DNA of 64,000 nt from Cardinalis cardinalis (Eukaryota > Chordata > Aves > Passeriformes > Cardinalidae): assembly GCA_014549065.1 (NCBI GenBank), contig JACDOX010000085.1, positions 2,719,805-2,783,804 on the forward strand. Direction: 5' to 3'. The position numbers and the translations under genes are program-made. The notes beneath the pieces were generated by a model. That model was not told the origin of the DNA and did not search any database. It worked only from the letters and a program-made list of their open reading frames with translations. This document shows positions 1-11,407 of the stretch, in pieces. Position 1 is the first letter of the stretch. The number at the start of each line of letters is the position of its first letter.

Positions 1-1654
1 GTCCATCCAGCCCTGCCCTTGGGACAGGCTGGGGCAGGGCCAGCCCAGGGGACGCTGGGCTGTGCTGTCCAGCGCAGAGCCAGGAGCTCATCACACATAT
101 CCTGCTCCACGCTTGGCTCTCCAAACCCTTTTCTGCCACAGACCACATCAGCTTTATCCACCTTGCTGCATCCAAGAGCTTTCTTTTTAAACAGCTGGTT
201 TCTTCACACACTGTCGTCATCCACATGTAATTTATCATTTTCAGGTGAAACAAAAGCCTCTAGAAAACACATCCAATGCTGAAATCCAGAACTGAAAACT
301 ACACAAATGACTAATTTTCCATATAATTTCCATATAAATACATGAATAGTGTGTATATTAATTTTAAAAATACAATAAAAATAATATAATTTGATTTATA
401 TGTATTATCCATATATATATACATATATATATATTACAATATCAGGGATGGCAGCACTTTTTTATTTTAGAAACTTCCTCCAGCACACACATTCCACTTA
501 CAACACCATTATTACCCCTACCAAATTTTCCAGTTTCTTTCCAAGTGGAAACATCTCAGCTGAAAGCTCCACTGCCATCTGAGGAAGCAGTTCCAAGCTC
601 CCAGAGGAGCCTCAATGGCACCCAGTGTGGTCACTCTGGAAAGGCTTCGTTTTGGGATGTTGTATTTCTAAGATGGTGGCACCAAGGGGGAACCAGACAT
701 TTTTATGGCAATGCTTTACTCATCTTTGCAGGCAGCAGCTGAGATGGGTCAGACCCTGTGGCTTTGCCAGAGCAGGGGCCAAAGGGACTCATGGCTCCCA
801 GGAGAGGGCAAGGAGCCCCTCTGGGGGCCCCTCTGCTCAGGGCTACCTGCAAAGCCACCTGGGTGCTGCAGGGCTGTGAAGGATCAGAGTTCACAGCCTG
901 GGATCCCTGGGGAGCACTGGATTTACCGTGTCTGACTGGCTCCAGCAGTGCCCTTGGAGCTGTGTCCCCTAAGGAGGAGCCTGGTTTTCCCCCAATAGTG
1001 CTGCCTTTCCCTTGGGTCCTGGCGCCAGCACAGCCCCACTTACACCCAAACCCTACAAATCCATCCCTGTCCAAGCAGGAGTGTCCCATCTCCACACAGA
1101 GCAGTTCAAACAAGGCACAGGAGCTGCCACAACCACACACACCTCCCCAAAAACATTTACCTGGGAGACAGAAACACTTCTGTGATGCCAGNGCAGCAGA
1201 GCACATCAGCAAGGACTTAGGGAGAGAACATCACCCCACTAGGACACAGGGCTGCAGCAAACTCTGCAAGCTCTCCCCAGCCAGGACTGGGCTGTGAGGA
1301 TGGGCTGGCCCCCAGCTGGTGTGTGTCAGCCCTCACCTGCCCTCCAGCTGCCCCAGGGCTCTCCAAGCAGCCAGGGCCAAATCCCTGCTCAGGGATGTGC
1401 TGGGCTCTGGGCACTGCCTGGCCCCCCTCCACCCTCCATGGTGCCTCTGTGCTTGCTGGGGACCAGGCAAAGAGCAGGGTGAGCACACAGGCTGCCCCAC
1501 GCACCCCAAAAAACACTCAGGGCCTATAAAATACACTTTCCTAGGCAGCTGCTTCCCCCCAACACAGAGCAGGTTAGGGAACAAACAACTTCAACATGAA
1601 ACCCCAAGCCCCCAGGGAATCACTGCTACTCCAGGGCAAGAAGGACAGCGGAGC
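1..1654. other. Flank downstream of CLEC19A, no gene seen
   Basis: I see no exon with splice sites or a recognisable protein. Bases 300-440 are strongly AT-rich and include a short AT microsatellite; the rest is ordinary bird intergenic DNA. In human the next gene on this side is TMC5, but no TMC motif is visible here. Confidence 0.6.
399..436. repeat. AT dinucleotide microsatellite (interrupted)
   Basis: Short runs of alternating AT, broken by single C and G bases, inside an AT-rich block (300-440). Confidence 0.75.
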
Positions 1655-2104
1655 CTCCACCTGCTGTTTGCAGTTTATTTTAGCAGAGAGAAAAAGAACN
1701 TGGACAAGAGGCAGTTTGCATAACTTAACAGAAAAGAATGCTTTTCCTCCACTCTTCACAGATCAACAGGCAGAAGCATTTCCTAGACACGGCTATTTTT
1801 GGGTGCTAACAGTTTGGTGTACTGGTAAAATCACGGGTTTCCTCTAACACGCTGTGATGGTTGGTCTGAAATCCAAAGCCAGACTCGGGCTTGGGGGCTC
1901 CTCTGCTGTTGAATGCAGCTCCTGTCAGTGCTGAGTGCCAGGCTATCCCCACCATCCTCCAGCAGGGATTCTGCAGCCAGGGACTGGCTGGGGATCCAGG
2001 CAGCTCCACGGCTCTGCCAGCCCATGCCATGTCCTGACTGCTCTAGCCCAGCACAGCTGGAGAGGTGACCCAGAATGAAGGGGGTGTGGGCAGCAGCAGC
2101 AGCC
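1655..2104 (-). other. CLEC19A: Probable CLEC19A 3' UTR
   Basis: An AATAAA hexamer on the minus strand lies at 1674-1679, about 430 bases after the stop. It is the first canonical poly(A) signal downstream. Cleavage would be expected about 10-25 bases further on. This is motif evidence only; no transcript can be seen. Confidence 0.4.
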
Positions 2105-2184
2105 TCAGTCCAGGGCCAGCGAGGGGATCTTGCACACAAAGGGGAAGGCTCTGCCACAGGCGTTGTCGTTCCAGGAGCGCAGTG
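2105..2184 (-). CDS. CLEC19A: CLEC19A coding exon 5 (terminal)
   Basis: It completes Ala162 and encodes residues 163-187 and the TGA stop. It contains WND (166-168), Cys171 and Cys179, and ends KIPSLALD. The acceptor is a G-rich tract ending in TAG, which is a weak polypyrimidine tract but the only acceptor that keeps the frame. The adjacent frame of the same DNA is open for longer but carries no lectin motifs. Confidence 0.92.
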
Positions 2185-5100
2185 CTACCCCCCAAAAAAA
2201 CACAAGGCATTAGCTGAAAAAGGGCAAAAGGAGGGAACCATGCACTCCTTGGGACCAGGGCCTCCTGCCACTGTGGGAGGCTTTCCCTGGGTGTGCTCCC
2301 ATTTGTGCCACTCACTGTCATGCTTCCTCCCAGCATCCTCACCTAGGGGACGTGNGAGGGGAGGCCAAACCCCAGCTTGGGCTTGGTAGTGGAGGGGCAG
2401 CTGCAAACACAGCCCTGTTCCCCCAAAATTATCCATGGGCTGCCCATGGACAGGACATTTAGGTACATCTGGGGGCCTGGACACACCTGGCTGGTCTCAC
2501 TGGCAGGGAGGGTGTGAAGTGGGATTTTTGCACAGGCAGGGTCTTGTCCCAATTCAGCAAGATGTCCTGGCCCAAGCATGGGAGAGATAAGCTGGGAAAA
2601 CAATGAGTNCTCCCACAGGTTTCCCGTGGGGGAGGGGAAATGGGGAAATTCGACCTCTGACTAAATTTGGTAATTCTTCAAGGCAGCTGATGGTCCTGCC
2701 TTGCTGCTACTATGGGAGAGGGAGATGGGAGCAGAGGGAAAATGAGTATGTATGCATGTACAGAAAAAAAGGAACGTAATACTAAAAAATTAAAATGCAA
2801 ATCCTCTGCCTGCCAGCAACCTCTTCAGAAAAGCAGGAGCCANGGTGGATTGAATTTATTGCCACAGAAATAACACTGAGGGTGCCCTGGGTGCTCACCA
2901 CTGCTGTGTCTGTACCAGATCTGCACGCAGTCCTCCTCCTCGGGGATGGAGTGGATCCCATCGTCAGGCTGGCTGCCATCCCAGTACTGGTAGTCGTAGG
3001 AGGAGCCATCTGTCCACTCAAAGTGACCCTCCTGACATGAGGCAGCAGAGAGAGGCTGTCACCACAGAGCTGTGACTGCAGAGGGTGGGAGGCCACCCCC
3101 ATGTAGTCTCCACTCCTATCCCCAGTGCCACACAGCCCAGGGACACGGACAGACAGCACTCAGCAAAGTCCAAACAGCACGTTTGGGTTTTACAACTGGA
3201 AACNTGCCAAGAACAGCCCCTCACAATTTTCTCACCAGGGGAAGCCCAGAAATCAAATCTATATATTTTTAACACCCCCATGCAGTTCTACATTCCTTTT
3301 CCTTTTCCATTCCTTTTCCAATATCTACAAAAAATTGCTGACATGGGACTGTTCTCCTGATGGTCTCCATTTTTCTGACATATTAGACTATATATTTCGC
3401 ATATGTCAGCTTCCAAAAGTCACAGAGTAGCACAAGAGAGCAATGGAACTTGGTGNTTTTTGACACTGAAGACCTTTTCAGTTTATTTGCTCTTCTTGGA
3501 CCAGCAGTATAATANTTTTTCTACTAATCCAGTAATAAAATGTGATATGAGTAATTATTGGTTAATCTATTAATTCTAGTAACACTTCTCTTTTAAAAGC
3601 AGACTGGAACGGGTGAAATAACCAGTTTCTCCACGTGCTGCACCACAGACTCTATGCCACCTCCTGATTAAAGGGGCAGAAGGAGCAAAGAAGAAAACCA
3701 AGTGGCTTTCCAGGAGGAAAACACAGAGAGGTGAATTTTCCAAAGCCTTTTCCCACAGGATTCCAGGGAGCTCCCACCTGCCGTAGGTCGTTGAGTCCTG
3801 TCCAGATGTCGGTGGGGATGCCGGGCACGCGGCTGTTCACCAGGTCGTACACAAAGACNTTTTCTTGCCAGCTGGCAAAACAGAGCAGTAACAGGGCAAT
3901 CAAGAGGATATGTCAACAAATGGTCAGGTTTAGTGTCCCTAAGCACTCATCCTACCACAGGACCCATGGGCAAATGGGTTCCCTGCTTCTTACTGCTGGT
4001 GGTTACTTTCCCAGGTCTGTGCAAGAGGAGCATAGTGTTGGTGAGAGCTGAGGGAGAGGGAGTAGGGAAAAAACCCTGTGTAATNATGTTGTACTTCTAT
4101 TCCTTTTTCAAGAGTAAAAAACAAGTCTGGGGAAATTAGGGAGTACTATGCCAATTTTCCTTCCAGTCCAGGAAAAGGCATTTATTTTCTATATTGCCTT
4201 TGTGTGACCTGTGCATCAGCCTTGACTGAGGCACTGCTGCAGAGGGATGTGTGGGCTGGAGCAGGAGCCTGCAGCTGACACAGAGGCTGTGAAGTGGGAA
4301 TGGGACTTTGCCCCCAGTTTCCTTCCTCCCCAGGCTGTGAGAGTGTGGGATGATGTTTCTGCACAGCTCACCTGTGGATGGAGGCCAGCTTGGCTGACCG
4401 GATGCCGATGGAGAACTCGGCGCAGTAGAGGTCGGCTTCAGCCCAGGTTTTGTTGATGGGGAAGTAGCGGTAGCAGTGCCCTTCGTACTCCGTCCAGAAG
4501 AGTGGGCAGGAGTAGGCATGGACAGGCTCAGGCATGGCTGGGGGCAGAGCACAGGACATCCAGCAGCTGGTGGTGAGACAGCTTGGCCAGGAAGCTGAGC
4601 AGGTGATGGAGGCAGCAGTGCCCAGCCCTGCTCTCCCACCTCACCCAGGCAAATAACCACCAACCACATCCAGGGAAAACCCAGCTGCTACAGGAGCCAT
4701 GCAAAAGTTTGCAGAAGTNAAAACATGTTTTGAACAAGTGCGGGTTCCTCAGTTTCAGCATCTGCCTAAATCAGGAGGGACACTCCAAGCTAGCATGACA
4801 TCATTTTAGGCAGAGGATGCTTAAAATAAAAGCACTGACATTTGCTACTGGGGAAACCAAGATAAGGGCTCCTCTTGTCTCTATCAGCAGCACTGGAGCC
4901 ACTGTGCTGGAGGGGAGCTGATAGCCAGGGCTGTGGGGTTATGGCCGTGTTCTGCCCTCCTGCAAGGACAGCNTGCACCTCCTCCTCCCAGGGGAACCCC
5001 TCCCCATGCCCTGTCCCTGGATGCAGCCATGCACATAGGCACAGGATCCCAGCCCAAGAGCAGCCAGCGAGGCGCGCATGCTGCCGGTGGTGCCAGCCTA

Positions 5101-8100
5101 TCCAACAGGTATCCCACCACAGATAACAGCCTATCCAACAGATAACAGCCTATCCAACAGATATCCCACCAGAGATGACAGCTTATCCAACAGATAACAG
5201 CCTATCCAACAGAAATCCCACCATAGACAACAGCCTATCCAACAGATAACAGCCTATGCAACAGATATCCCACCACAGACAACAGCCTATCCAACAGATA
5301 TCCCACCACAGATAATAGCCTATCCAATAGCTAACAGCCTATCCCACAGATATCCCACCACAGCTAACAGCCTATCCAACAGATATCCCACCAGAGATAA
5401 CAGCCTATCTAACAGCTAACAGCCTATCCCACAGATATCCCACCACAGCTAACAGCCTATCCCACAGATATCCCACCACAGATAACAGCCAGGCCATGCT
5501 GCTGCTGCTCCTCCCCTGCTGCTTTTCAGCACAGTGGGGAAGCTGTCCCAAAAGAGGCCCCTGTGGGGGCAGGATGTCCTTTTGGAGCCTTTGGAGTTGC
5601 CGCTGTCTAAACACAGCAGTGGCATGAACAGGTTGGCCCAACCTCCTCCATGTTCTGCTCCCCCTCGTGTGGGGAGGATGCAGCACTCAGGACCCTCAGG
5701 TCTTGGGGCACACAGACTTAACTCTCTTAGCTGCTGGTTTGTGAACATGGGGGGATTGCCAGCCCCCCGAGGCAGTTCCCACATCCCCAGGGAGCTGTGG
5801 CTGGGGTCAGGGCTGCTGTGGAGGTGAGTGGGCAGTGGGCAGGGTGGGTGCAGGGGGTGAGGGCACACGTCAGATGCCATCAGACCATCCAAGCAGGTAA
5901 CAGCCTCAAGCCCAGAGAGGTCAGGGTGGTGCCTCCAGCACTGAGGGGCCAGGGGAATGGCTTTCCTTGAGGGAAGAGCAAAACTGCCAGCAGCAGCAAG
6001 GGATGTAGCAAAGGAAGCAACAGCACGGAGAAAAAGAGAGGCAAGGTGAATGCAAAGCAGCTGTGTGAGCACTGACACAGCCAAATGATTCCCTGTGCCA
6101 GTGCTGGCAGCTCTGGGTGATAATTTCATCTTTCATCAGCTCTTTCCACATGGGGATCTCTGAGTGTTCTACAAACAGCCACCAGCCAGCCCACGGGGTC
6201 CCTGCTGTCACATCCCCTCCAGGTGACAAACCACAAATGCAAAGAGCCTTCTTTTTCCTCCTGAGCACGGCCAAATCAGCTGCCAAGCCCTGTGGGGCTG
6301 TCACCCCATCAACCTGCCTTGGAACCCCCAAGCACCCCTCCAGAGGAGCTGAGACTGGGGGCAGCTCTGCACTCAACAGCAACAAGCCCTTGAGGGGCTC
6401 GAGGGGCTCTCCCATTCTCAGCAGCACCAATTATGGGCTGAGGAGGATAAAAGATAAGGCCTGGAAGAGCAAAATAGCTTTTGGAGAGGGTGGGTAAGAT
6501 AAAGACAGCTCAGCAGCACGGCAGAGTTCAGTTCTCTAATCCATGCCCAGCCATAACTGCACTGGGAAAATCCTTAGAACAGCCCTAGGAGATGCAAATT
6601 CAGTGCAGCAATAGAGCAGGACCAGGAACCNCAAAAGCTGATGTGATTCCTGGAGCCAAGCCCTCCTCCCCTCATGATGCTGGCCAGAGTTCCCTGTCTC
6701 CACCAAAACCAAAGCAGAACAAGGGTCAAACCTTCAGCAAGAGGCTTCAGCTTTACCANCAGCTCACAGGTGAGGCATGAACCCCCAGAAAGGACAGCCT
6801 GGGACCTGGTCCTGCTTGCAGGAGGCTGCTGTTCCTTCCTGCCAAGGACAGCCCAGAGGTCTGTGCCAGACAAGGCGCCACCAGCTGCTCCAGCAATTGG
6901 GGTTTTATTGTAGTGCCTTGACAAAATCCTCACCTCTGGCAGCATGGTGGCAAAATTCACAGGGCTTCACCCAGCAGCACCCCCAGCAAACGGAGCCTTC
7001 ACTCCCCAGTGCTAATTGCAGTGGGTGTCCCACTGCCCTGCCTCAAAGCCAGGCACCCCAATTCCAGGGAAAATCAACTCATGTTTGCTCAGAGCAGCTG
7101 AGAGCAAGTCAGGAATTGAGACAGCCCTGCTTTGTTATTCCATACTGGTTCCCATTAGGTAGCATTAATTTGATGAGCTTCAGTGAACCAGAGGTGCCTG
7201 AAGGAATTTAAGGTTAAATATACCAAAAAGGAAAATATGGGAGGTCAGCTTTTAATTAGCATCTTTTCTGTTAGGTCAGGATCAGAGGCTTTGTCTGTCT
7301 CTTTGGAGGAGAAGTACTGGTCCCAGTTTATCAGGCAGGAACAATTAGGGGAGCTGCTTTATCTGAAATATTTGTAGCAGAAAAACCATAAGAAATCTGA
7401 TGTAGGGTTGTGAGAATAGGGGCCTACTCATGGCTCCACAGGAAAGCCTCACAACCTNAGCCAGCAGCTGTGTGTGGTATTTTGATCTAGAAGGTGACAG
7501 GGGAAGTATTTGGGGGCTTTTTAGATCAAATCTCTCACTTTTAAGGAAAGTGAGAATTGGGTCTAAATGACCAGCNAAACATCAGCTCCTCCACACAGGG
7601 CAGGATCAGCACAGCCAGTGCCTGCAGCATGGGCGTTCCTGCCAACCCCAAGTCACTCCATCCATTTGTCCCCAAATTCCTGGTGAAAAATGACTACAAG
7701 AATCCTTTCTCCCTTATTTTTTTTAATTACAATGCAGCAGTTTTAAAGGCAGGACCATGTTTTAAAGCAGCTCCATCAAAATAAATGTCCAGTTTGGCTG
7801 AGGATAAGATTCAGATCAAGCAGCTGTTACAAACTCAGAAAAGCTGGAAAACAAATATTTGGGGTNAGAAATAAAGTTTTGTGCTCTCTGCATTTGTGTC
7901 AGTGCCAAATTGGAGCCTTTCTATTTATTTACTAGCTGAGCCCCACTGTAGAACTACCAGGAAAATCACTTTTCAAAATCTTACAGAAGCTGGCACGCTC
8001 TGCCAAAAAGTTTCATTTCCCCAGCTGGCTTATTTCCAACTAGAAATAATTAACTGAGAAAATCCTAGCCAGTTTCACAAGGGCTTCTCTTTATTTCAGG

Positions 8101-10722
8101 ATGCTACTGGGAAAAAAAAACCTACCACCAGCTGCATGGCTCCCCTGGACTGGGAGAGCTGGTGGAGAGCAGGTTTGCTCCTGAAAACTTCATCCCAAGG
8201 AGCAATGCTGCCTCACTTGCAGGGACCTGCAGGTCTGAGATGTGAAATCTGGGGCTAGGACAAGGTTGGCAAGAGATGCCCAGGCAAGGAGGGCTCCTGA
8301 GGGGCTGCAGCTCCATCAGAGGGTTTTGGACAGCAGACCAGCTCAGGTCAGGGCTGGCAGCAGATGCTCTTCTTGTCGCAGAGAATCAAAGAACTCCATG
8401 TAATCAACAGCTGACAGCTTTCCTCAGATCTCAGAGGTGTTAGGAGACACCCCCTTGGCACATCCACAAGCTAATGCTGCCATCTGACCCGAAAGGCAAG
8501 CGAACCTCTTCAGCTCTTGGCCAGCAGCTGGGTTTGGAGAGCACCCATCAACACCCCAAAGGCTCATCTGTAATCCATGTCAACAGAGGGGCTGAGGAGA
8601 TCCCGTCATGGGGAAGTCTGGGGCCTGCCCAGGGCAGAGCGCCTCCTCCAGGATGCAGGGCTGTGGTGGTGACAGGGAGGACGGGCAGTGGTCCCAGCCG
8701 GCAGAGCTGGGGCTCAGGACCAGAGTCCTGGAGCTCAGCAAGGCACCCCTGCAGCAGCACTGCTGGAGCTGTGGGGAGCTGGAGGGGATGGGTGAGACAG
8801 CAGGGCTGGGACAGGGGACCCCCAGAACCCACCCCAGGATGCCTCCAGCAGAAACTGCCTGTGGCTAAGCTGGGGGTGCCAGCTGAGCCAGAGGTCCATC
8901 CCACCCATCCTCCTTATTGAGCAAACCCACAGAACAGGCAATTAAACAGGGGGCTGGAGGGCAGGAGCATGTGGCAGGGACCAAGACAGTGCTGCTGTGT
9001 CATGTTGGGATGCCTCCACCNACCCATGGCTTTAGAAGCAACTCCTGAAGCCCTGAGATTCCAGTTACCATGGGCAAACAATGCCACCTTCATGTTACTT
9101 GCAATATTTGTTTTCATTAACAGATGAAAGAGTCTCACACTGAGCATCCACCTTTGAAGGACGTGATCAGGGGAGGGACCTTGGTCTCAGTGTGTCTGGG
9201 GTTGTGTGGAGCTGCAGGGGAAGGTATGTCCACTGATGGACAGGAATCCCACAACTGGGNGATATTTTACACACCCTGAAGTGTTTTTAAGGCACATGTC
9301 ACAAATTTTCAAGTAAAATATTAAACATCAGATGAAGTACATTGGGAGGGGCATCCTCTCACACCAAGGGCATTGCTTTGTAAAATTCTTTAATGAAACC
9401 AAGCTGGTTTTACAGCTTCAAATCCTCTGTATGTTTGGAGTTGTGAGGCTACAGCCAATACCAGCAGCAACGCTCCTGCAGCTGGCACTGACAGATAGAA
9501 GTTATCTTGCAGAGTTTTTTCCTCCTTAATTAGTTTTGGCAAAGCTCCCATGGATTAGGCGTCTGGCAGGAAAGCCAGGCTTGTATCGATCCCTTTTCTC
9601 ACGATCTCACCAAACAGCACTTAAGGAATCCCTTTCCACTGACAGTCCCAGTAAACCCAACAGGGCTCAAACAAACTTGCTGCAGCAACTCCCACTTGCA
9701 CTGACACCGTGGAAAAGTTTGGAAGAAACCCAAGCGACNCTCAGCAGTCAGCAGCAGCTCGGAGCAAAGAAGGGGAACAAGGGAGAATCCCGAGTTTGTT
9801 TCACACGCAGCAAGTGTGAATAAAGGAGAAGCCCCGATGTCCCTCAGCCTGTCCTGCTGGGCTGCATGGCCACAGCCCTGCACCCTCCNNNNNNNNNNNN
9901 NNNNNNNNNNNNNNNNNNNNNNNNNNNNNNNNNNNNNNNNNNNNNNNNNNNNNNNNNNNNNNNNNNNNNNNNNNNNNNNNNNNNNNNNNNNNNNNNNNNN
10001 NNNNNNNNNNNNNNNNNNNNNNNNNNNNNNNNNNNNNNNNNNNNNNNNNNNNNNNNNNNNNNNNNNNNNNNNNNNNNNNNNNNNNNNNNNNNNNNNNNNN
10101 NNNNNNNNNNNNNNNNNNNNNNNNNNNNNNNNNNNNNNNNNNNNNNNNNNNNNNNNNNNNNNNNNNNNNNNNNNNNNNNNNNNNNNNNNNNNNNNNNNNN
10201 NNNNNNNNNNNNNNNNNNNNNNNNNNNNNNNNNNNNNNNNNNNNNNNNNNNNNNNNNNNNNNNNNNNNNNNNNNNNNNNNNNNNNNNNNNNNNNNNNNNN
10301 NNNNNNNNNNNNNNNNNNNNNNNTGAGTGCCTCATGCAGTGATTCCTGCCACAGGACCCACGGCCCCGAGCCGCGGCAGCGGTGTTGGCAAAGGCCGGAG
10401 AGCTGACCTGGCACACAGAGACACAGCCAGCCCAGAGACCTCCGGCATCTCGAAGCAAGGACCGGGACTGCCCTTGGCACGTCCCCATGGCGAAGAAGAA
10501 AGCTGATTTCAAGGAAAGTCGGGGATTTCTGGAGCAGGGGGAAGCCAGCTGCCGGCCCTGCGGGAGGCACATGCTCCTTCCCTGCCCAACCCCCGCCGAT
10601 GAAGTCCCGGCGGCCGGCGCCGAGCACTCACCTTGGCTGATCTTGATGTTGGTCTGGGGGAAGGCCTGCGCGGCCAGCAGGGCGGCGGCGAGCAGCGCGC
10701 ACAGCGCCCGCCCGCGGCCCAT
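2105..10722 (-). CDS. CLEC19A: CLEC19A, secreted C-type lectin, five coding exons
   Basis: The spliced coding sequence is join of 10632-10722, 4372-4537, 3778-3871, 2899-3031 and 2105-2184 on the minus strand. It is 564 nt and encodes 187 residues, close to the 186 I recall for human. All introns are GT-AG and the phases fit (1, 2, 0, 1). Residues 1-20 form a signal peptide ending in AQA, with cleavage likely before FPQTN. Residues about 41-180 are one long-form C-type lectin domain with six cysteines (41, 52, 69, 152, 171, 179). It carries QPD (138-140) and WND (166-168), the calcium and sugar ligand motifs of galactose-type lectins, and a possible N-glycosylation site at Asn59. There is no membrane segment, so it should be secreted. 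The family's ligand is not established as far as I know. Identity rests on recalled human CLEC19A motifs and on its position next to SYT17. Confidence 0.93.
2899..3031 (-). CDS. CLEC19A: CLEC19A coding exon 4 (QPD motif)
   Basis: It encodes residues 118-161 plus one base. It holds FEWTDGS, the QPD sugar-specificity motif (138-140), an acidic EEED run and Cys152. The acceptor is GTCAG before GAG and the donor is GTGAGC after AGTG. Phase 0 in and phase 1 out match the neighbouring exons. Confidence 0.93.
3778..3871 (-). CDS. CLEC19A: CLEC19A coding exon 3
   Basis: It encodes the end of Ser86 and residues 87-117: WQEN-VFVYDLVNS, then IWTGLND, the conserved WIGL-type core of the lectin fold. The donor is GTGGGA after CGGCAG. 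One base is undetermined at 3859, the third position of codon 90 (AAN). The human residue is Asn, so C or T there would be silent. Confidence 0.93.
4372..4537 (-). CDS. CLEC19A: CLEC19A coding exon 2 (start of lectin domain)
   Basis: It encodes residues 31-85 and two bases of codon 86. It contains the first three lectin-domain cysteines in the contexts YSCPLFW, GHCYRYF and LYCAEF, plus the conserved TWAEAD helix and KLASIH. The acceptor is a C-rich tract ending in CAG and the donor is GTGAGC. Joining exon 1 (G) to CC gives Ala31, matching the start of this exon in human. Confidence 0.93.
5094..5490. repeat. Minisatellite, core AGCCTATCCAAC
   Basis: About 14 copies of a core reading AGCCTATCCAAC or close variants, spaced either about 20 or about 33 bases apart. 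The longer spacing inserts a second module containing ATATCCCACCA. Later copies carry TATCCCAC, which shows internal divergence. The array is about 400 bases long. Confidence 0.9.
9889..10323. other. Assembly gap (435 N)
   Basis: An unbroken run of N in CLEC19A intron 1, on the edge of the GC-rich promoter block. Translations that read through this run are meaningless. Confidence 0.99.
10632..10722 (-). CDS. CLEC19A: CLEC19A coding exon 1 (signal peptide)
   Basis: It encodes residues 1-30 plus the first base of codon 31. The start MGRGR is followed by an Ala/Leu-rich hydrophobic stretch and AQA, then FPQTNIKISQ. Human CLEC19A, from memory, also has AQAFPQT at this point, which supports both the start and the exon. 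The donor is GTGAGT at 10631 downward. The exon is very GC-rich and lies in a CpG-rich block. Confidence 0.88.
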
Positions 10723-10879
10723 GGCCGGAGCCGCGGGGCCCGGGGGTCGCGCAGGGCTCGGGGGGTCCCGCCGGCTGCGGGTCCCGCCGGGCTCCGGCCG
10801 GCCTGGGGGTCCCTCGGGGAGCGGGGGTCGCGCTCGGCCCGGTCCCCGCGGGTTCTGGGGCGGCCGCCGGGCGGGGCGG

Positions 10880-10887
10880 ATATAGGG
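10880..10887 (-). promoter_or_regulatory. CLEC19A: TATA-like element upstream of CLEC19A
   Basis: The minus strand reads CCTATATC, 158 bases upstream of the ATG. It is followed by CCGCCCCGCCC, a GC-box (Sp1-type) sequence. A start site about 30 bases downstream would give a 5' UTR of about 130 bases. This is motif evidence only. Confidence 0.3.
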
Positions 10888-10907
10888 GCCGCGCTGCCCC
10901 CTCCCCC

Positions 10908-11058
10908 GCACCCTCAGCACTGCGCAGCCCGCCCCCGGCCCCGCTCCGCGCAGCCGAGGGGACCCGCACCCTCAGCGCTGCCCAGCCCGCCCCCGGCCCC
11001 GCTCTGCACATCCCGGACGGGACCCGCACCCTCAGCACTGCCCAGCCCCGCTCGGGCG
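10908..11058. repeat. GC-rich promoter minisatellite, 58-60-base unit
   Basis: GCACCCTCAGC recurs at 10908, 10966 and 11026, each time followed by CCCAGCC-type and CCCCGGCCCCGCTC-type sequence. This gives about 2.5 copies directly upstream of the TATA-like element. Confidence 0.85.
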
Positions 11059-11330
11059 CACGCTGCCCCCAGAGCGCTGTTGTCACCCGCCGGGGCCGCA
11101 GGCGAGTAAGGAACACCCCCCAGTGCAGCTCCAGGCGGTGTTTGGTGTCCCCAGCCCGCGGCACCCCTCGGACAGCCCGTCACCTCGGGGCTGACAGACG
11201 GGACCCCGCTGCTGACACCGGGGAGCGGCGGCTGCGGCAGCGAACACCCGGGGAGGGCGGCAGGGAAAGGCTCCCCGGGCTGCAGGGCAGTGGGGTTTAT
11301 TAACACGTCAGTGCCCTATTGTGTGGTGCC

Positions 11331-11407
11331 GGTTTGGTTTGGTTTGGTTTGGTTTGGTTTGGTTTGGTTTGGTTTGGTTTGGTTTGGTTTGGTTTGGTTT
11401 GGTTTGT
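11331..11407. repeat. Pentanucleotide microsatellite (GGTTT)n
   Basis: About 15 nearly perfect tandem copies of GGTTT, about 0.6 kb upstream of the CLEC19A start codon. Confidence 0.97.

Larger units (their letters stand above)
2185..4371 (-). other. CLEC19A: CLEC19A introns 2-4
   Basis: Three short introns separate exons 2 to 5: 3872-4371 (500 bases), 3032-3777 (746) and 2185-2898 (714). All are GT-AG. I see no repeat or second gene in them, only single undetermined bases. Confidence 0.85.
4538..10631 (-). other. CLEC19A: CLEC19A intron 1
   Basis: A 6.1-kb phase-1 intron between the signal-peptide exon and the lectin-domain exons. It contains a minisatellite (5094-5490) and a 435-base assembly gap. 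I see no other coding sequence in it. Confidence 0.8.
10340..11280. promoter_or_regulatory. CLEC19A: CpG-rich block over CLEC19A exon 1 and promoter
   Basis: Dense CpG and very high GC, in contrast to the surrounding introns, spanning exon 1 and the presumed 5' UTR and promoter. The gap at 9889-10323 may hide more of it. Confidence 0.7.

Noticed and set aside
2043..2342. 99-codon minus-strand open frame over CLEC19A exon 5
   Set aside because: Wrong frame. The lectin frame with WND and the last two cysteines is shifted and is the one joined by the splice sites.
9599..10920. Two long minus-strand open frames (342 and 358 codons) spanning 9599-10920
   Set aside because: They are open only because they cross 435 undetermined bases. 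The real coding part here is CLEC19A exon 1 in another frame.
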